Source: Marinomonas foliarum (lineage in GTDB: Bacteria > Pseudomonadota > Gammaproteobacteria > Pseudomonadales > Marinomonadaceae). From it: a stretch of DNA of 64,000 nt. Both the position numbers and the translations under genes were made by a program. Under the pieces are notes generated by a model. That model worked only from the letters and a program-made list of their open reading frames with translations. It did no database searches and was not told the origin of the DNA. Below, in pieces: positions 35,142-43,787 of the stretch; positions within the stretch are counted from its first letter, which is position 1; each line of letters begins with the position of its first letter. The stretch is from assembly GCF_003337275.1 (NCBI RefSeq), contig NZ_QPJQ01000015.1, forward strand, positions 1 through 64,000, given 5' to 3'.

Positions 35142-35300
35142 ACGTTGTGCTAGTGCAGCAGTGTAATCTTGTTCAACGACATGAAAGTGTTCTGAAAACG
35201 CCAAAATAATGCGTGTCCCCTACAAATGGACGCAATTAATCGACTTAAAAGTGAAAAAGCGCACTTTATGGCACTAGGGGAAGGAGAAAGTGGGTGGCAT

Positions 35301-35328
35301 GCTCGTATTAGAATGGTGAAATACGAGC
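35301..35328. terminator. Hairpin after mtgA
   Basis: Perfect 9-bp stem (35301-35309 and 35320-35328), starting 9 bp past the mtgA stop on the - strand, without a U-run. Probable but weak terminator. Confidence 0.45.
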
Positions 35329-35336
35329 TTTAAAGA

Positions 35337-36014
35337 TTATTCAAGAATGGGCTTCAAATAGTCTAGGCCAAGTTGCTGCATTTGCTGTTCAACCCAATCG
35401 ACTCTTTGACGAAGATAATAGGTTAGCTCGTTAGGGTTTCGAGTACGGGGACTTGGTAGCATGATGGCCAAGCGAGCTGCTTGGTTCATGGTGAGCTTGC
35501 TGGCGGATCTGCCAAAATAATGCTGGCTTGCGGCTTCGACACCATAAATGCCTTGGCCAAACTCAGCGATATTCAAATACACTTCAAGAATACGCTTCTT
35601 GCCCCATAGTGTTTCAAGGCCAATGGCAAAGCCTGCTTCTAATCCTTTGCGAATAAAACTTCGACCAGACCAAAGGAAAAGATTTTTTGCCGTTTGCTGG
35701 GTAATAGTGCTCGCACCACGAAGACCTTGTCCATCATCGTATTGGTCAAGCGCCTTACTTATCGCGGTAAAATCAACGCCGAAGTGATTGGGAAAGCGTT
35801 GGTCTTCGGAAGCAACCACGGCGAGTGGCATATAGGGCGGTAGCTTATCAATGCTGATCCAATCTTGAGTGGCCGGATAAGGACTTTGCAACATAAACGC
35901 TGTGGTTGGCGGTGGTATAAAGCGAAACACCAATAAAACAAGAATCAGCAATAGCAAAGCGCGCCAAAGAATGGTCCAAGTCTTTTTGAAAATACCCTGT
36001 TTACGCTTTGCCAT
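35337..36014 (-). CDS. mtgA: Monofunctional peptidoglycan glycosyltransferase
   Basis: 225 residues: one N-terminal membrane anchor (about 12-28), then a GT51 domain. Motifs: VASEDQRFPNHFGVD (catalytic Glu), GASTITQQTAKNLFL, RSFIRKGLEAG, KKRILEVYLNIAEFGQGIYG and AARLAIMLPSPRTRNP. It polymerises lipid II into glycan strands at the periplasmic face of the inner membrane. There is no transpeptidase domain, as expected for MtgA, and the length is normal for the family. Confidence 0.96.
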   Translation of the reverse strand: MAKRKQGIFKKTWTILWRALLLLILVLLVFRFIPPPTTAFMLQSPYPATQDWISIDKLPPYMPLAVVASEDQRFPNHFGVDFTAISKALDQYDDGQGLRGASTITQQTAKNLFLWSGRSFIRKGLEAGFAIGLETLWGKKRILEVYLNIAEFGQGIYGVEAASQHYFGRSASKLTMNQAARLAIMLPSPRTRNPNELTYYLRQRVDWVEQQMQQLGLDYLKPILE

Positions 36015-36217
36015 TTATTCTCTCTTAATGATTCGAACGAGGCTTTCTAGCCCGCGACAACCAAGAGTATAAACAATAACAGTGGTAAATCTTTAATGAA
36101 TCTTTAGTTTTTGCTGCGCAGACTCTATACCTCGATTCCTGTAGCATTCGTCCACCAAAATTTTACCGTCCGCAACATCGGATTTCACCTTACATTATAG
36201 CAATAGGACATTGCCAA

Positions 36218-36940
36218 ATGGCCGACTTTAAAACCCATTTTACGGTGGCAGCCATACTCAGCGCACCATTGGCAGCCAGCACCTTTATTATGGGCTTTGC
36301 CAATATGAACGAGGCCATTTTTTACGCCTTGGCTGGCACCCTTGGTGGATTATTGCCTGATATCGATGCCGATGATTCTGCCGCTATTCGTCTGATATTT
36401 CGGCTCTTTGGCGCCTTGGCTGGTGGTCTGGCAATTGCGTTTGGCATGGAGAAACTGATTCATTGGCAGGTACTCGCCTTAGCGATTGTCAGTTATTTAG
36501 TGGTACGTTTCCCTATCCAATGGGTGTTTGAGCAATTTACTATACATAGGGGGACGTTGCACAGTCTGCTGGCCAATATGATGTTTGCCATGCTTGCCGT
36601 TCCTATTACTTATCACTTGTTCGCTCTTGAAGCGAAAACCGCTTGGGGGATTGGTGGTTTTATATTCTTGGGTGCGACCATCCATCTCATACTTGATGAG
36701 TTATACAGTATTGAACTGTCTGGCATGCGTATCAAACGCTCGTTTGGCACCGCGATGAAGCTCACCGATTGGGGTGAGCCGCTGGCGTCGCTGGTGTTGG
36801 TGCTCTGCTGCGTAGTGGGTTATTGGTTAAGCCCAAGCGCAGAAGCTTGGATAACAGCCTTTACTTGGTGGCCGGAGAACGTACAGTTATCAGACTGGTT
36901 TATACAAGAGCTAAACGAGTTACGTCAGCTCTGGGGTTAG
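36218..36940 (+). CDS. YdjM-like inner-membrane metal-dependent hydrolase
   Basis: 240 residues, about five to six membrane helices. Metal-ligand motifs of the YdjM/DUF457 family: early His in FKTHF, LLPDIDADDS, HRGTLHSLLA and HLILDELYS. The E. coli homologue YdjM is LexA-controlled; no SOS box was located here. Enzymatic substrate unknown, possibly a lipid or phosphate ester. Single gene divergent from mtgA by 204 bp. Confidence 0.85.
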   Translation: MADFKTHFTVAAILSAPLAASTFIMGFANMNEAIFYALAGTLGGLLPDIDADDSAAIRLIFRLFGALAGGLAIAFGMEKLIHWQVLALAIVSYLVVRFPIQWVFEQFTIHRGTLHSLLANMMFAMLAVPITYHLFALEAKTAWGIGGFIFLGATIHLILDELYSIELSGMRIKRSFGTAMKLTDWGEPLASLVLVLCCVVGYWLSPSAEAWITAFTWWPENVQLSDWFIQELNELRQLWG

Positions 36941-36972
36941 GGGATAAATGGGTTCAGCGGATCAAGACTGGC

Positions 36973-37356
36973 TTATGAAGACATAACCCAGTCTGTCGCT
37001 TCTTTCTTACGCTTGAACACCTTAATGTCTGCAGAGATAAACCAGCTAATTACACGAATTAGTCTGTTCTGCCAACGGCTTTTGCCGTAGATGGCAATGC
37101 GATTGAACTCACCGCCAAGTCGCTGACTTAATAAAAATTCCGACCAAGCGCTTTTAATGCTCCAGCCTTCAAACTCACTAATATCCACCAACAAACCCGC
37201 ATAAGGGGAATGGATAGTGTACAGCGCCGCCTCTAGCTTAGGCGTGATGCTTTCGAAATCCATGTCGCTTGGGTGACCTGAGGTTTTCACATTGAGTAAC
37301 AGCTTGTCGTTATAACGCTTTGCATTCAGTGAAACACCATTTGTGTAAGTAGACAT
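36973..37356 (-). CDS. SpoIIAA-like/STAS-fold protein
   Basis: 127 residues, cytosolic. The pattern LLVDISEFEGW in the centre and AIYGKSRWQNRLIRVISWF...ADIKVFKRKKEATDWV at the end (given in parts) is that of SpoIIAA-like (PF11964-type) proteins with a STAS/CRAL-TRIO-like alpha/beta fold. Such proteins bind hydrophobic or nucleotide ligands; function is unknown. TAGGAGCT ribosome site upstream. Convergent with the YdjM-like gene. Confidence 0.75.
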   Translation of the reverse strand: MSTYTNGVSLNAKRYNDKLLLNVKTSGHPSDMDFESITPKLEAALYTIHSPYAGLLVDISEFEGWSIKSAWSEFLLSQRLGGEFNRIAIYGKSRWQNRLIRVISWFISADIKVFKRKKEATDWVMSS

Positions 37357-37560
37357 AATTAGCTCCTAAAAAGCGCTTATCAATAGTGTTACTTTAGAAC
37401 AAAATTGCCAGTAGGAAAGTTGATTAACTCAGCATAGATAGTCAGCAAGCAGCTTGTAATTTGCGCTTTTTGCTAAAAGTGTCAGTAAAAGCAATAGAAA
37501 AAGGGAGAATCTCTATAATGTAGCCACCTAACGTGGATACATTTGCTTGAGTGTTATTAT

Positions 37561-37587
37561 GCCTAGGCACATATTATTGGCCTAGGC
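37561..37587. repeat. Twin palindromes GCCTAGGC
   Basis: The 8-bp palindrome GCCTAGGC occurs at 37561-37568 and 37580-37587, 19 bp centre to centre (about two helical turns), in the space between two - strand genes. The two can also pair to form a hairpin. Either a regulator site pair, or the 3' hairpin of the gene ending at 37641. Confidence 0.4.
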
Positions 37588-37640
37588 GTTTGCAAAGTAA
37601 TGATGATTAGTTTGATCTTAATCAATAACAGTTGGCGAAT

Positions 37641-38237
37641 TTAAACTGTTTGTTGGGACAGCACACTGCGGCGGAATTGCAGGATAACCAATATAATCAA
37701 AAACCCTACCGCCAAGCAGAACGGAAACAGCACTGTCGTCACAGAGTAGGCTTCCAGCGCCACCACAGAGCACACATTACGTAAAATCATAATAATGAAG
37801 AAAACACGGCTGTCTTCAAAGGGGCGGTGATAAACTTTTCGAAAGGTGGGGCCAAAGCCTATCATATCGATCGTGGTCAGAATCAACACAGCCCACAGGG
37901 GATCATTTGTTACGTACCACAGAGGCAATGATGCCAAGGCAAGAGCCAAACATCCCCAGTCTAATTTAGTGATAGTGGCATCACCGCGCTTAATATACGC
38001 TAAGAAGGCAATGAAAATCGTAATAAAGCCTGATAACCCAATGGGCCATGCTCCTACGCCGCCCTCGGCTTCTAGCTGAGCAAAGAATACAATGGTAGTG
38101 GTAATGCCCCAAATGACCCATGAAAATACATGAGGTTTCACCTTGCCTCGCAGGATCAGCGCAATATAAGGCACAAAACCAACCATCGCTAACGCAATCG
38201 CAATGCCGCTAAAAACAAGTTTTATATTAAAATCCAT
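37641..38237 (-). CDS. Unrecognised polytopic membrane protein
   Basis: 198 residues from ATG 38237, chosen because AGGAAAG lies 5-6 nt upstream. Six or seven hydrophobic segments span nearly the entire protein. There are conserved-looking polar residues in FVPYIALILRGKVKPHVFSW and TTIDMIGFGPTFRKV. The helix pattern with a proline near the first membrane helix recalls PQ-loop/SWEET-type small transporters, but I do not recognise the family with confidence. No neighbour points to a role. Confidence 0.7.
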   Translation of the reverse strand: MDFNIKLVFSGIAIALAMVGFVPYIALILRGKVKPHVFSWVIWGITTTIVFFAQLEAEGGVGAWPIGLSGFITIFIAFLAYIKRGDATITKLDWGCLALALASLPLWYVTNDPLWAVLILTTIDMIGFGPTFRKVYHRPFEDSRVFFIIMILRNVCSVVALEAYSVTTVLFPFCLAVGFLIILVILQFRRSVLSQQTV

Positions 38238-38493
38238 CTGTCTTTCCTGCCTCATCCATCATAGTAACACTCGATTCTACAGACTTCATTGTTAAACAGA
38301 CGGACAAAATACGTCAAATTTGCACCAAAATAGGTCGTTTAAAGTGAGTTATGGATTGTCTATTAAGTGATAGCCAAAATGGCTTCTAGCGCCCAATTTT
38401 TAAACACATCTAAATTGCCCAATTGTTCTTTGAGATGTTTTACAATCCAGAGACCATCCAAGACTCAGCACACCATAGAAGGGCAATGGCCAA

Positions 38494-39381
38494 ATGAATC
38501 CATCGAACAAGGAAGTGGGCTCCAACTTAGTGGGAAAAGGCGTATTGTTATGCCTAGCCGCGATGTTGGTATTCGCGTCACAAGATGCCGTGACGAAAAT
38601 CCTCGTGCAGGATATGTCCGTAGCGCAAGTGGTATTAGTGCGCTATTGGGTATTTGCCCTGTTTGCCATCGTTTGGGTATCACGCACCAGCACTATTCGC
38701 CATGCATTACGTTCAGTTCGTCCTAAGTTACAAGTATTGCGCTCCATATTATCCATCGCAGAGATTGCGATTTTTAATTTGGCTCTGCGTTATCTTGGCT
38801 TGGCAGAATCCCATTCGTTGATGGCGGCATTCCCATTGATGGCGATTGCCTTGGCGGCCCCCATCCTAGGAGAACGGGTAAGCATGAAATCGTGGTTAGC
38901 GGTTTGTGTCGGCTTTGCCGGAACGCTTATTATTCTTCGGCCTGGGTTGGACGTCTTTAAACCTGAGTCATTGATACCATTAACTGCAGCCCTGTGCTTT
39001 GCCTGTTACCATATCGTGACTCGTCAGGTGAGTTCAGCGGGTGATGGTTTTCATACCAACATACTGTATATGGCGTTGATCGGCTTCGTGTGTGCAACCC
39101 TCTTTGGTGTGACGGCATGGCGTGCACCAAGCATGCAGGAATGGATGCTATTGGCCGTGATCTCTATTATGAGTGTCGCCGCACAGCTTTTGTTAGTAAA
39201 AGCGCTAGAGTATGCACCAGCCTCGGTATTACAACCGTTCAACTACAGCTTATTGGTGTTTGCCACCATTATTGGCTTCTTAGTATTTAGCGAACTACCA
39301 GACAGGTGGACCATAGTAGGAGCGGGCATTGTCATTGCCAGTGGACTGTACGTGATCTACCTACAGCGTACTCGTGAATAG
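38494..39381 (+). CDS. DMT-superfamily (EamA) transporter
   Basis: 295 residues with ten hydrophobic segments in two EamA repeats. The first repeat reads MLVFASQDAVTKILVQDMSVAQVVLVRYW (cited in part), with FPLMAIALAAPILGERVS, and the second ends with LVFSELPDRWTIVGAGIVIASGLYV. Drug/metabolite transporters of this group export amino acids or other metabolites; substrate unknown. It is divergent from the membrane-protein gene at 37641. Confidence 0.88.
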   Translation: MNPSNKEVGSNLVGKGVLLCLAAMLVFASQDAVTKILVQDMSVAQVVLVRYWVFALFAIVWVSRTSTIRHALRSVRPKLQVLRSILSIAEIAIFNLALRYLGLAESHSLMAAFPLMAIALAAPILGERVSMKSWLAVCVGFAGTLIILRPGLDVFKPESLIPLTAALCFACYHIVTRQVSSAGDGFHTNILYMALIGFVCATLFGVTAWRAPSMQEWMLLAVISIMSVAAQLLLVKALEYAPASVLQPFNYSLLVFATIIGFLVFSELPDRWTIVGAGIVIASGLYVIYLQRTRE

Positions 39382-39396
39382 TTTTTTATATGCACC

Positions 39397-39535
39397 CGAA
39401 TCCCTACAGCCCGATATGGCAGTGGGGAATGACAGTTTTAAAGAAAATATTAAACGCTGACTGGCAGGCGAGTCTCGCCTATGAAGCGCGGTAGGGAACC
39501 GAGTCAGACGGATTAAATTTCCATCTGCCCAATTG
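39397..39535 (+). pseudogene. Decayed RAYT transposase 3' end (copy 1)
   Basis: Aligns with 40797-40941: GATATGGCAsTGGGGAATGA, then the lysine/arginine-rich C-terminal codons, and the trailing ATCTGCCCAATTG. In-frame stops break it. It is the tail of a REP-associated transposase that has lost its catalytic part. Confidence 0.65.
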
Positions 39536-39559
39536 ACCCTAATTGTTAGACCTCAGCGA

Positions 39560-40582
39560 TCAATATTGTTGAACTTGATTTCTACCTAACGCTTTTGCTT
39601 TATACAAAGCAAAGTCTGATTTGGTGTAAAGCTGCTCAAAAGAGGCGTTGCTATCTTCGGTTACGAGGCCGACAGATATGCTTAAAAAGACAGTGTGTCC
39701 ATTTATCTTAAGAGGTGTCGCGGCGATCTGTTCTCGAATTCGATTGATAATGTTGAAGGCTATTTCCTGATCAGTATTGCGAAGAAAGATAGCGAATTCC
39801 TCGCCGCCAACTCTGCCAAATATATCGTATTGTCTCAGTTGTGTTGTTGCCAGCTTAGTAACATGCTGCAACGCTGCATCTCCAATTTGGTGACCAAATT
39901 CATCATTAACTTTTTTGAAAAGGTCTAAATCAATTAACGCCATTGTCGAGTAGGTTCCAGCGTGTCGATTGCGTATTAGCTCATTTTCGACTGAATTGAC
40001 AAAGCCTCGACGATTGGCACACCCAGTCAGCTCATCGACGAGAGCAAGCTCGCTGAGCTTTTCTAATGTATTTTCCAGCCCACCCTGAAGGATTTTTTGT
40101 TTGGTGATTTCTTTCATCTGAACTAAAAGAAAGCGGGACTCATTGACTTGCTCAGAAAATAAATACCAACGACCATCCATGAAATCGACTTCAAAAATTC
40201 GAAACGGGCGCGATCTTCTCATTTTATGGGCATAGTGTAAAAAGGCATTAACATCCTTAGAATCAATTTTCGCTCCACGGCCATTCGAGTAGTTTAGTCG
40301 AACAATTTCCTCAAACGATCTGCCTATGAGTTGTTCTTTAGGGTGGTAATTTAGCTCAGCGAAGGCTGAATTACAGAATATAAGTATGTCGTCTTGATCA
40401 TATATACCGTAGCCGTCTTGGCTAAGCTCGATAAACTCGTTAATCATTTGAGCGCGTACTCCAAGTAATGACTCACAAAACTCAATCACTGTATAAAACA
40501 TAAGGTGTTCATTGGCATAACTATAGCAGGGGTTAAGCAAGGCAACCCAAAATGCTATTCTGATTTTTAAATCTTGTGTCAT
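39560..40582 (-). CDS. PAS-GGDEF diguanylate cyclase
   Basis: Up to 340 residues. A PAS domain lies at about 48-155 (SQDGYGIYDQDDILIFCNSAFAEL is its start, cited in part) and a GGDEF domain at about 175-340. The GGDEF has LVDELTGCANRRGF, DLDLFKKVNDEFGHQIGD, active-site GRVGGEEFAIFL and YKAKALGRN. It is probably an active c-di-GMP synthase in the cytosol. No RxxD inhibitory site is seen before GGEEF. The start is uncertain: ATG 40582 abuts a transposase remnant; ATG 40447 has GGAG upstream and begins just before PAS. The gene sits between two same-orientation RAYT remnants. Confidence 0.88.
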   Translation of the reverse strand: MTQDLKIRIAFWVALLNPCYSYANEHLMFYTVIEFCESLLGVRAQMINEFIELSQDGYGIYDQDDILIFCNSAFAELNYHPKEQLIGRSFEEIVRLNYSNGRGAKIDSKDVNAFLHYAHKMRRSRPFRIFEVDFMDGRWYLFSEQVNESRFLLVQMKEITKQKILQGGLENTLEKLSELALVDELTGCANRRGFVNSVENELIRNRHAGTYSTMALIDLDLFKKVNDEFGHQIGDAALQHVTKLATTQLRQYDIFGRVGGEEFAIFLRNTDQEIAFNIINRIREQIAATPLKINGHTVFLSISVGLVTEDSNASFEQLYTKSDFALYKAKALGRNQVQQY

Positions 40583-40584
40583 CA

Positions 40585-40921
40585 GTGCAGAGGAAGACTT
40601 TTTTATCTGCCAGCGATATATCGAACTGAATCCTGTTAGAGCAGATATGGTATCCCATCCCGCTCACTACAAGTGGTCGAGCCATCGCTTTAATACTCAG
40701 GCGTCACTGGACCTACAAAGTGAGCTTTGGCAGCCACATGAGCTTTATCTCAAGCTTTATTCAAATACCACATCCCAGAAGAAGAACTCGGACGGATTCG
40801 ATCCGCTACGCATTCAGATATGGCACTGGGGAATGACAGGTTTAAAGAAGAGATTGAAAAGCTAACGGGCAGGAGAGTTTCGCCTGTAAAGCGAGGGCGG
40901 AAGCCAAGTAAGAAGGTTTAA
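40585..40921 (+). pseudogene. Decayed RAYT transposase (copy 2)
   Basis: Reads EEDFFICQRYIELNPVRADM then HPAHYKWSSHRFN, the tyrosine (Y) block and following region of Y1 transposases. A frameshift near 40815 then leads to MALGNDRFKEEIEKLTGRR and KRGRKPSKKV, the family C-terminus, ending at 40919-40921. The N-terminal half with the HUH histidines is missing and the middle is shortened, so it cannot be active. Orientation is the same as copy 1 and opposite to the intact RAYT at 43846. Confidence 0.85.
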
Positions 40922-40966
40922 TTTTTATCTGGCCCCAATTGTTGAATTTTCATCTGCCCCCAATTG
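40921..40966. repeat. Two REP-like half-sites after RAYT copy 2
   Basis: Tandem near-copies: ATTTTTATCTGGCCCCAATTG (40921-40941, 21 nt; core ATCTGGCCCCAATTG) and the core CATCTGCCCCCAATTG (40951-40966). A related half-site follows copy 1 (39515-39535), and an inverted one lies at 43762-43781. Confidence 0.55.
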
Positions 40967-41020
40967 CTCCTCTCATAGCCCGAAAAATCATCACAAATGA
41001 AATAAATGGACGTCAGATTA

Positions 41021-41042
41021 ATTTTGCACCTATGTGCAAAAT
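41021..41042. promoter_or_regulatory. 22-bp palindrome upstream of the phytase-like gene
   Basis: Perfect 9-bp arms ATTTTGCAC and GTGCAAAAT around CTAT, 102 bp before the ATG. Operator-like; the binding regulator is unknown. Confidence 0.5.
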
Positions 41043-41143
41043 TCATTTTTATGCAATCAGGTTGTCATATTGACAGGTTACTGTTCCGCTTGTTTTTTGG
41101 AAATCGCATCATACCTGTTTCACTGTCACTTTTAGGAAAACTC

Positions 41144-42670
41144 ATGAATCGTTATTCTCTCATCGCCTCAGCAACTATCGCCTTGTTGAGTGCGTCTAGT
41201 AGCCTCGCTCAGTCTGTTGAATATCAATACAGCAGCAAGGCAACTTATGTACCTAAACAAGATTTAAACAGCTACGAAGCCGTACCTAATGGTTATGAAA
41301 TTGCTTATACGCAATTGGTTGAACGCCATGGAGCACGTGCATTATCAAGTCCAAAATACGATATATTGACTAAGCAAGTATGGACGTTGGCGAAACAACG
41401 CGGTCAATTAACAGAGCTAGGTGAAAAACTTGGGCCGATCACCGACCAAGTAACCGCCGCAAACAAAACTCTAGGCTACGGCTTACTCACAAAAATTGGT
41501 GAAGAAGAGCCTTCAGGTATTGCCACACGTATGGCTGAGCGTTTGCCACTGCTCATGCGGAATACATCTCAACAGCCAGTCTGCATCCAGGTGCAAACAT
41601 CAGGTAAAGCGCGGGCCAATCAAACGGCCCACTTCTTCATGCAGTCGCTTGCAAAAGACGTTAATTATGTAAGTGATGATGCGGCGCAGTGTTATCAAGC
41701 CCAAACACAAGCCAATAAAATTGATAAGAAGATGGTCAATAAATACGAGCTTTACTCCCACAAAACCAATCCAGCAAAAAACGCCAATTATCAAGAGTAC
41801 AAAGGCAATTATGAAGCGTATAAAGCGTTTAAAAAATCAGACAAGCTAGAGGCGGTCTTTGATGAACTAGCAAGACTGCCGCAAACCAAATTATTGGCTC
41901 GTGAGATGCTAGAACGCATTTATAGCAAGGAGTTTGTCGACTTCCTTGAGCACCAAATTTCTGATGACAAAAACTGCGATGTGGCGGCTGGAGATTGCTT
42001 TAAAACCAATACTCGTAAACCAGATGAAACAGAAGACGATTGGAAGTACGTGCAAAACGAAGTCGATGCGGCATCCAAGCTTTACAACATGTTTATTATC
42101 GCGCCTGGGATGTTGCGAGAGGCCCAAGCACAAGGTGGTGAATGGGATCTGAAACAGTTTATTACGCCAGAAGAGTCCGCTTGGTTCGCTTACCAGTCTG
42201 ATGCGGAAGATTTCTATGAAAAAGGGCCAAGCTTTGCGGATGGCCATGGCGTGACTTACAACATTGCGAAGCCCCTGCTAAAAGACATGTTCAATGAAAT
42301 GGACGCCGTTGCAAACGACCGCCAAGCGGTTAAGCATGTCGCCAAACTTCGTTTTGCCCACGCGGAGCAAATTATGCCCTTGGCGGCGCTTCTGCATGTC
42401 GAAGGCAGCCAGAAATCCGCGTCCCCTGATGAACTTTATAGCCAAGCAAATAATACATGGCGTGGCGGTTGGGTGACGCCTTACTCTGCGAACATTCAAT
42501 GGGATTTGTTTAAAAGCAAAAAACCGAATAGTGCCACTTTGGTGAAGATGCTCTACAACGAAAAAGAAATCGCCTTTAAAGACGATTGTAACGTATTTCC
42601 AGGCACTCAATATTTCTACAGTTTAAACGAACTAGAACGTTGTTACCGTGATGAATTAAGCCTTCACTAG
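41144..42670 (+). CDS. Secreted histidine phosphatase (phytase/MINPP-like)
   Basis: 508 residues from ATG 41144, supported by TTAGGAAAA and by a following signal peptide (LIASATIALLSASSSLAQ, cleaved near AQS). Clade-2 histidine phosphatase: RHG motif in QLVERHGARAL holds the phospho-accepting His. The proton-donor motif is HAE (RFAHAEQIMPLAALL), typical of multiple-inositol-polyphosphate phosphatases rather than HD of AppA. Several cysteine pairs (near the C-terminus DDCNVF and ELERCY) fit periplasmic disulfides. It likely releases phosphate from phytate or sugar phosphates. A porin gene follows 116 bp downstream on the same strand, suggesting a phosphate-scavenging pair. Confidence 0.87.
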   Translation: MNRYSLIASATIALLSASSSLAQSVEYQYSSKATYVPKQDLNSYEAVPNGYEIAYTQLVERHGARALSSPKYDILTKQVWTLAKQRGQLTELGEKLGPITDQVTAANKTLGYGLLTKIGEEEPSGIATRMAERLPLLMRNTSQQPVCIQVQTSGKARANQTAHFFMQSLAKDVNYVSDDAAQCYQAQTQANKIDKKMVNKYELYSHKTNPAKNANYQEYKGNYEAYKAFKKSDKLEAVFDELARLPQTKLLAREMLERIYSKEFVDFLEHQISDDKNCDVAAGDCFKTNTRKPDETEDDWKYVQNEVDAASKLYNMFIIAPGMLREAQAQGGEWDLKQFITPEESAWFAYQSDAEDFYEKGPSFADGHGVTYNIAKPLLKDMFNEMDAVANDRQAVKHVAKLRFAHAEQIMPLAALLHVEGSQKSASPDELYSQANNTWRGGWVTPYSANIQWDLFKSKKPNSATLVKMLYNEKEIAFKDDCNVFPGTQYFYSLNELERCYRDELSLH

Positions 42671-42786
42671 CGGTACATCACCACTTTCAGTACTTAATGA
42701 ACTCTTAAATAAATTATAAACACTTTTCAATAAGGTGGGGTTGCTGTTGTCTAGCGACACGGACAAGCCTCATCGAGGAACTTAAA

Positions 42787-43716
42787 ATGAAACAGACAAT
42801 TCTAGTAACCGCGATGCTTTCTTCTCTCATGACTACTTCCGTTATGGCGGCCACCATTGTTGATCAAGACGGCTTTAAATATAAACTGAATGGAGACATC
42901 CAAATCCAATTGCAAAAAGACAATGGTGAAGATAAAAATCTCTACGTGAATTTTGATTCTTTGAAACTTGATAACAAAATTTCTTATCAACTCACCAAGG
43001 ACCTGAGTGCTTTTGGTCGAATTAAGTTTGATTTTGATGACGCGGCTAACGATGACGAAGATCAAAATAGCGCGGCACTCAAAGACGCTTATGTCGGTTT
43101 TGCTTACCGTGATACTGCGCTGTCGGTTGGTAAGCAAGATTACGCCACGGATGAGTTTGGTGTGGCGGAGGACTATGAGATGGACTCGGACGATGTGGCT
43201 TTTGATGAAACGGGTGGCGACGACGTGATCTTAGTAAACTTCGACCTAGACAAAGTTAACCTTATGCTTTCGACGGAATTACGAGCAGAAGGTGAAGACA
43301 GTGAAGGCGAGCAGTCATTTGATGCGTTTGCATCGTTTAATGTTTCAAACGTGGAATTCGCCGTCGCCTATCAAAATCGTGAGGAAGCAATTCATGGCGA
43401 TAAGATGGACTCGTATGGTGTGAGTGCCAAATACGATGCCGGCTTTGCGACCTTCGCAGCAGACTACTCGGAAGCGAAAGACACGTTAAAAGTCTATAAC
43501 CTAGTGGCCATGTTTGACGTAACCGACTCGACCACCATGGTGCTTGGTTATGTGAATAATAAGCCTGAATCGGATGAAGAAGTTCGTGAGTGGTATACCA
43601 ACGTGACGTATGCGTTTCCTGAATTTAAAGACGTAAAAGTCTTTGCAGAGCTTTCTAACACCAACAAAGAAGGCGCGGAAATGGCCTACGTTGCAGGCAC
43701 AGAAATCGAATTTTAA
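42787..43716 (+). CDS. Outer-membrane porin (Gram-negative porin type)
   Basis: 309 residues with signal peptide (MKQTILVTAMLSSLMTTSVM, cleaved after AA). The mature part is a beta-barrel rich in Asp/Glu loops: KLNGDIQIQLQKD, AFGRIKFDFDD, ALKDAYVGFAYRDTALSVG (eyelet region), ending in EIEF with terminal Phe. Shorter than classical 16-strand porins. It follows the phytase-like gene, so it may let its products in (inference). No U-tract terminator, only a hairpin after the stop. Confidence 0.85.
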   Translation: MKQTILVTAMLSSLMTTSVMAATIVDQDGFKYKLNGDIQIQLQKDNGEDKNLYVNFDSLKLDNKISYQLTKDLSAFGRIKFDFDDAANDDEDQNSAALKDAYVGFAYRDTALSVGKQDYATDEFGVAEDYEMDSDDVAFDETGGDDVILVNFDLDKVNLMLSTELRAEGEDSEGEQSFDAFASFNVSNVEFAVAYQNREEAIHGDKMDSYGVSAKYDAGFATFAADYSEAKDTLKVYNLVAMFDVTDSTTMVLGYVNNKPESDEEVREWYTNVTYAFPEFKDVKVFAELSNTNKEGAEMAYVAGTEIEF

Positions 43717-43728
43717 ACTTGGACTCAT

Positions 43729-43748
43729 GCCCTACTTTCCGGTAGGGC
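43729..43748 (+). terminator. Hairpin after the porin gene
   Basis: 7-bp stem GCCCTAC/GTAGGGC with 6-nt loop 13 bp past the stop; no T-run. Confidence 0.45.
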
Positions 43749-43761
43749 GCTGAAATTGTGA

Positions 43762-43781
43762 AATTGTGGTCAGATGAAAAT
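43762..43781. repeat. Inverted REP-like half-site
   Basis: AATTGTGGTCAGATGAAAAT is close to the reverse complement of 40946-40965 (differing at two or three positions). The two thus bracket the phosphatase-porin pair. Confidence 0.5.
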
Positions 43782-43787
43782 AGTAAT

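Larger units (their letters stand above)
34981..35336. other. 356-bp intergenic region with Fur-like site and hairpin
   Basis: Lies between the fusion gene (start at left) and mtgA (end at right). It should hold the fusion gene promoter. A Fur-box-like sequence is at 35123-35141 and a 9-bp hairpin at 35301-35328. No coding capacity that I can support. Confidence 0.6.
40583..41143. other. 561-bp non-coding stretch: RAYT remnant, REP-like units, palindrome
   Basis: Contains the decayed transposase (40585-40921), two REP-like half-sites (40921-40966), and then the upstream control region of the phosphatase gene with a 22-bp palindrome at 41021-41042. No functional gene. Confidence 0.75.

Noticed and set aside
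35009-35209. 66-codon + strand frame in the gap upstream of the fusion gene
   Set aside because: No ribosome site, no family resemblance, low-complexity composition; region looks regulatory.
41100-41140. Possible Pho box (TTGTCAT and CTGTCAC words near 41060-41130) before the phytase-like gene
   Set aside because: The words are not arranged as 7-4-7 direct repeats required for PhoB, so not claimed.
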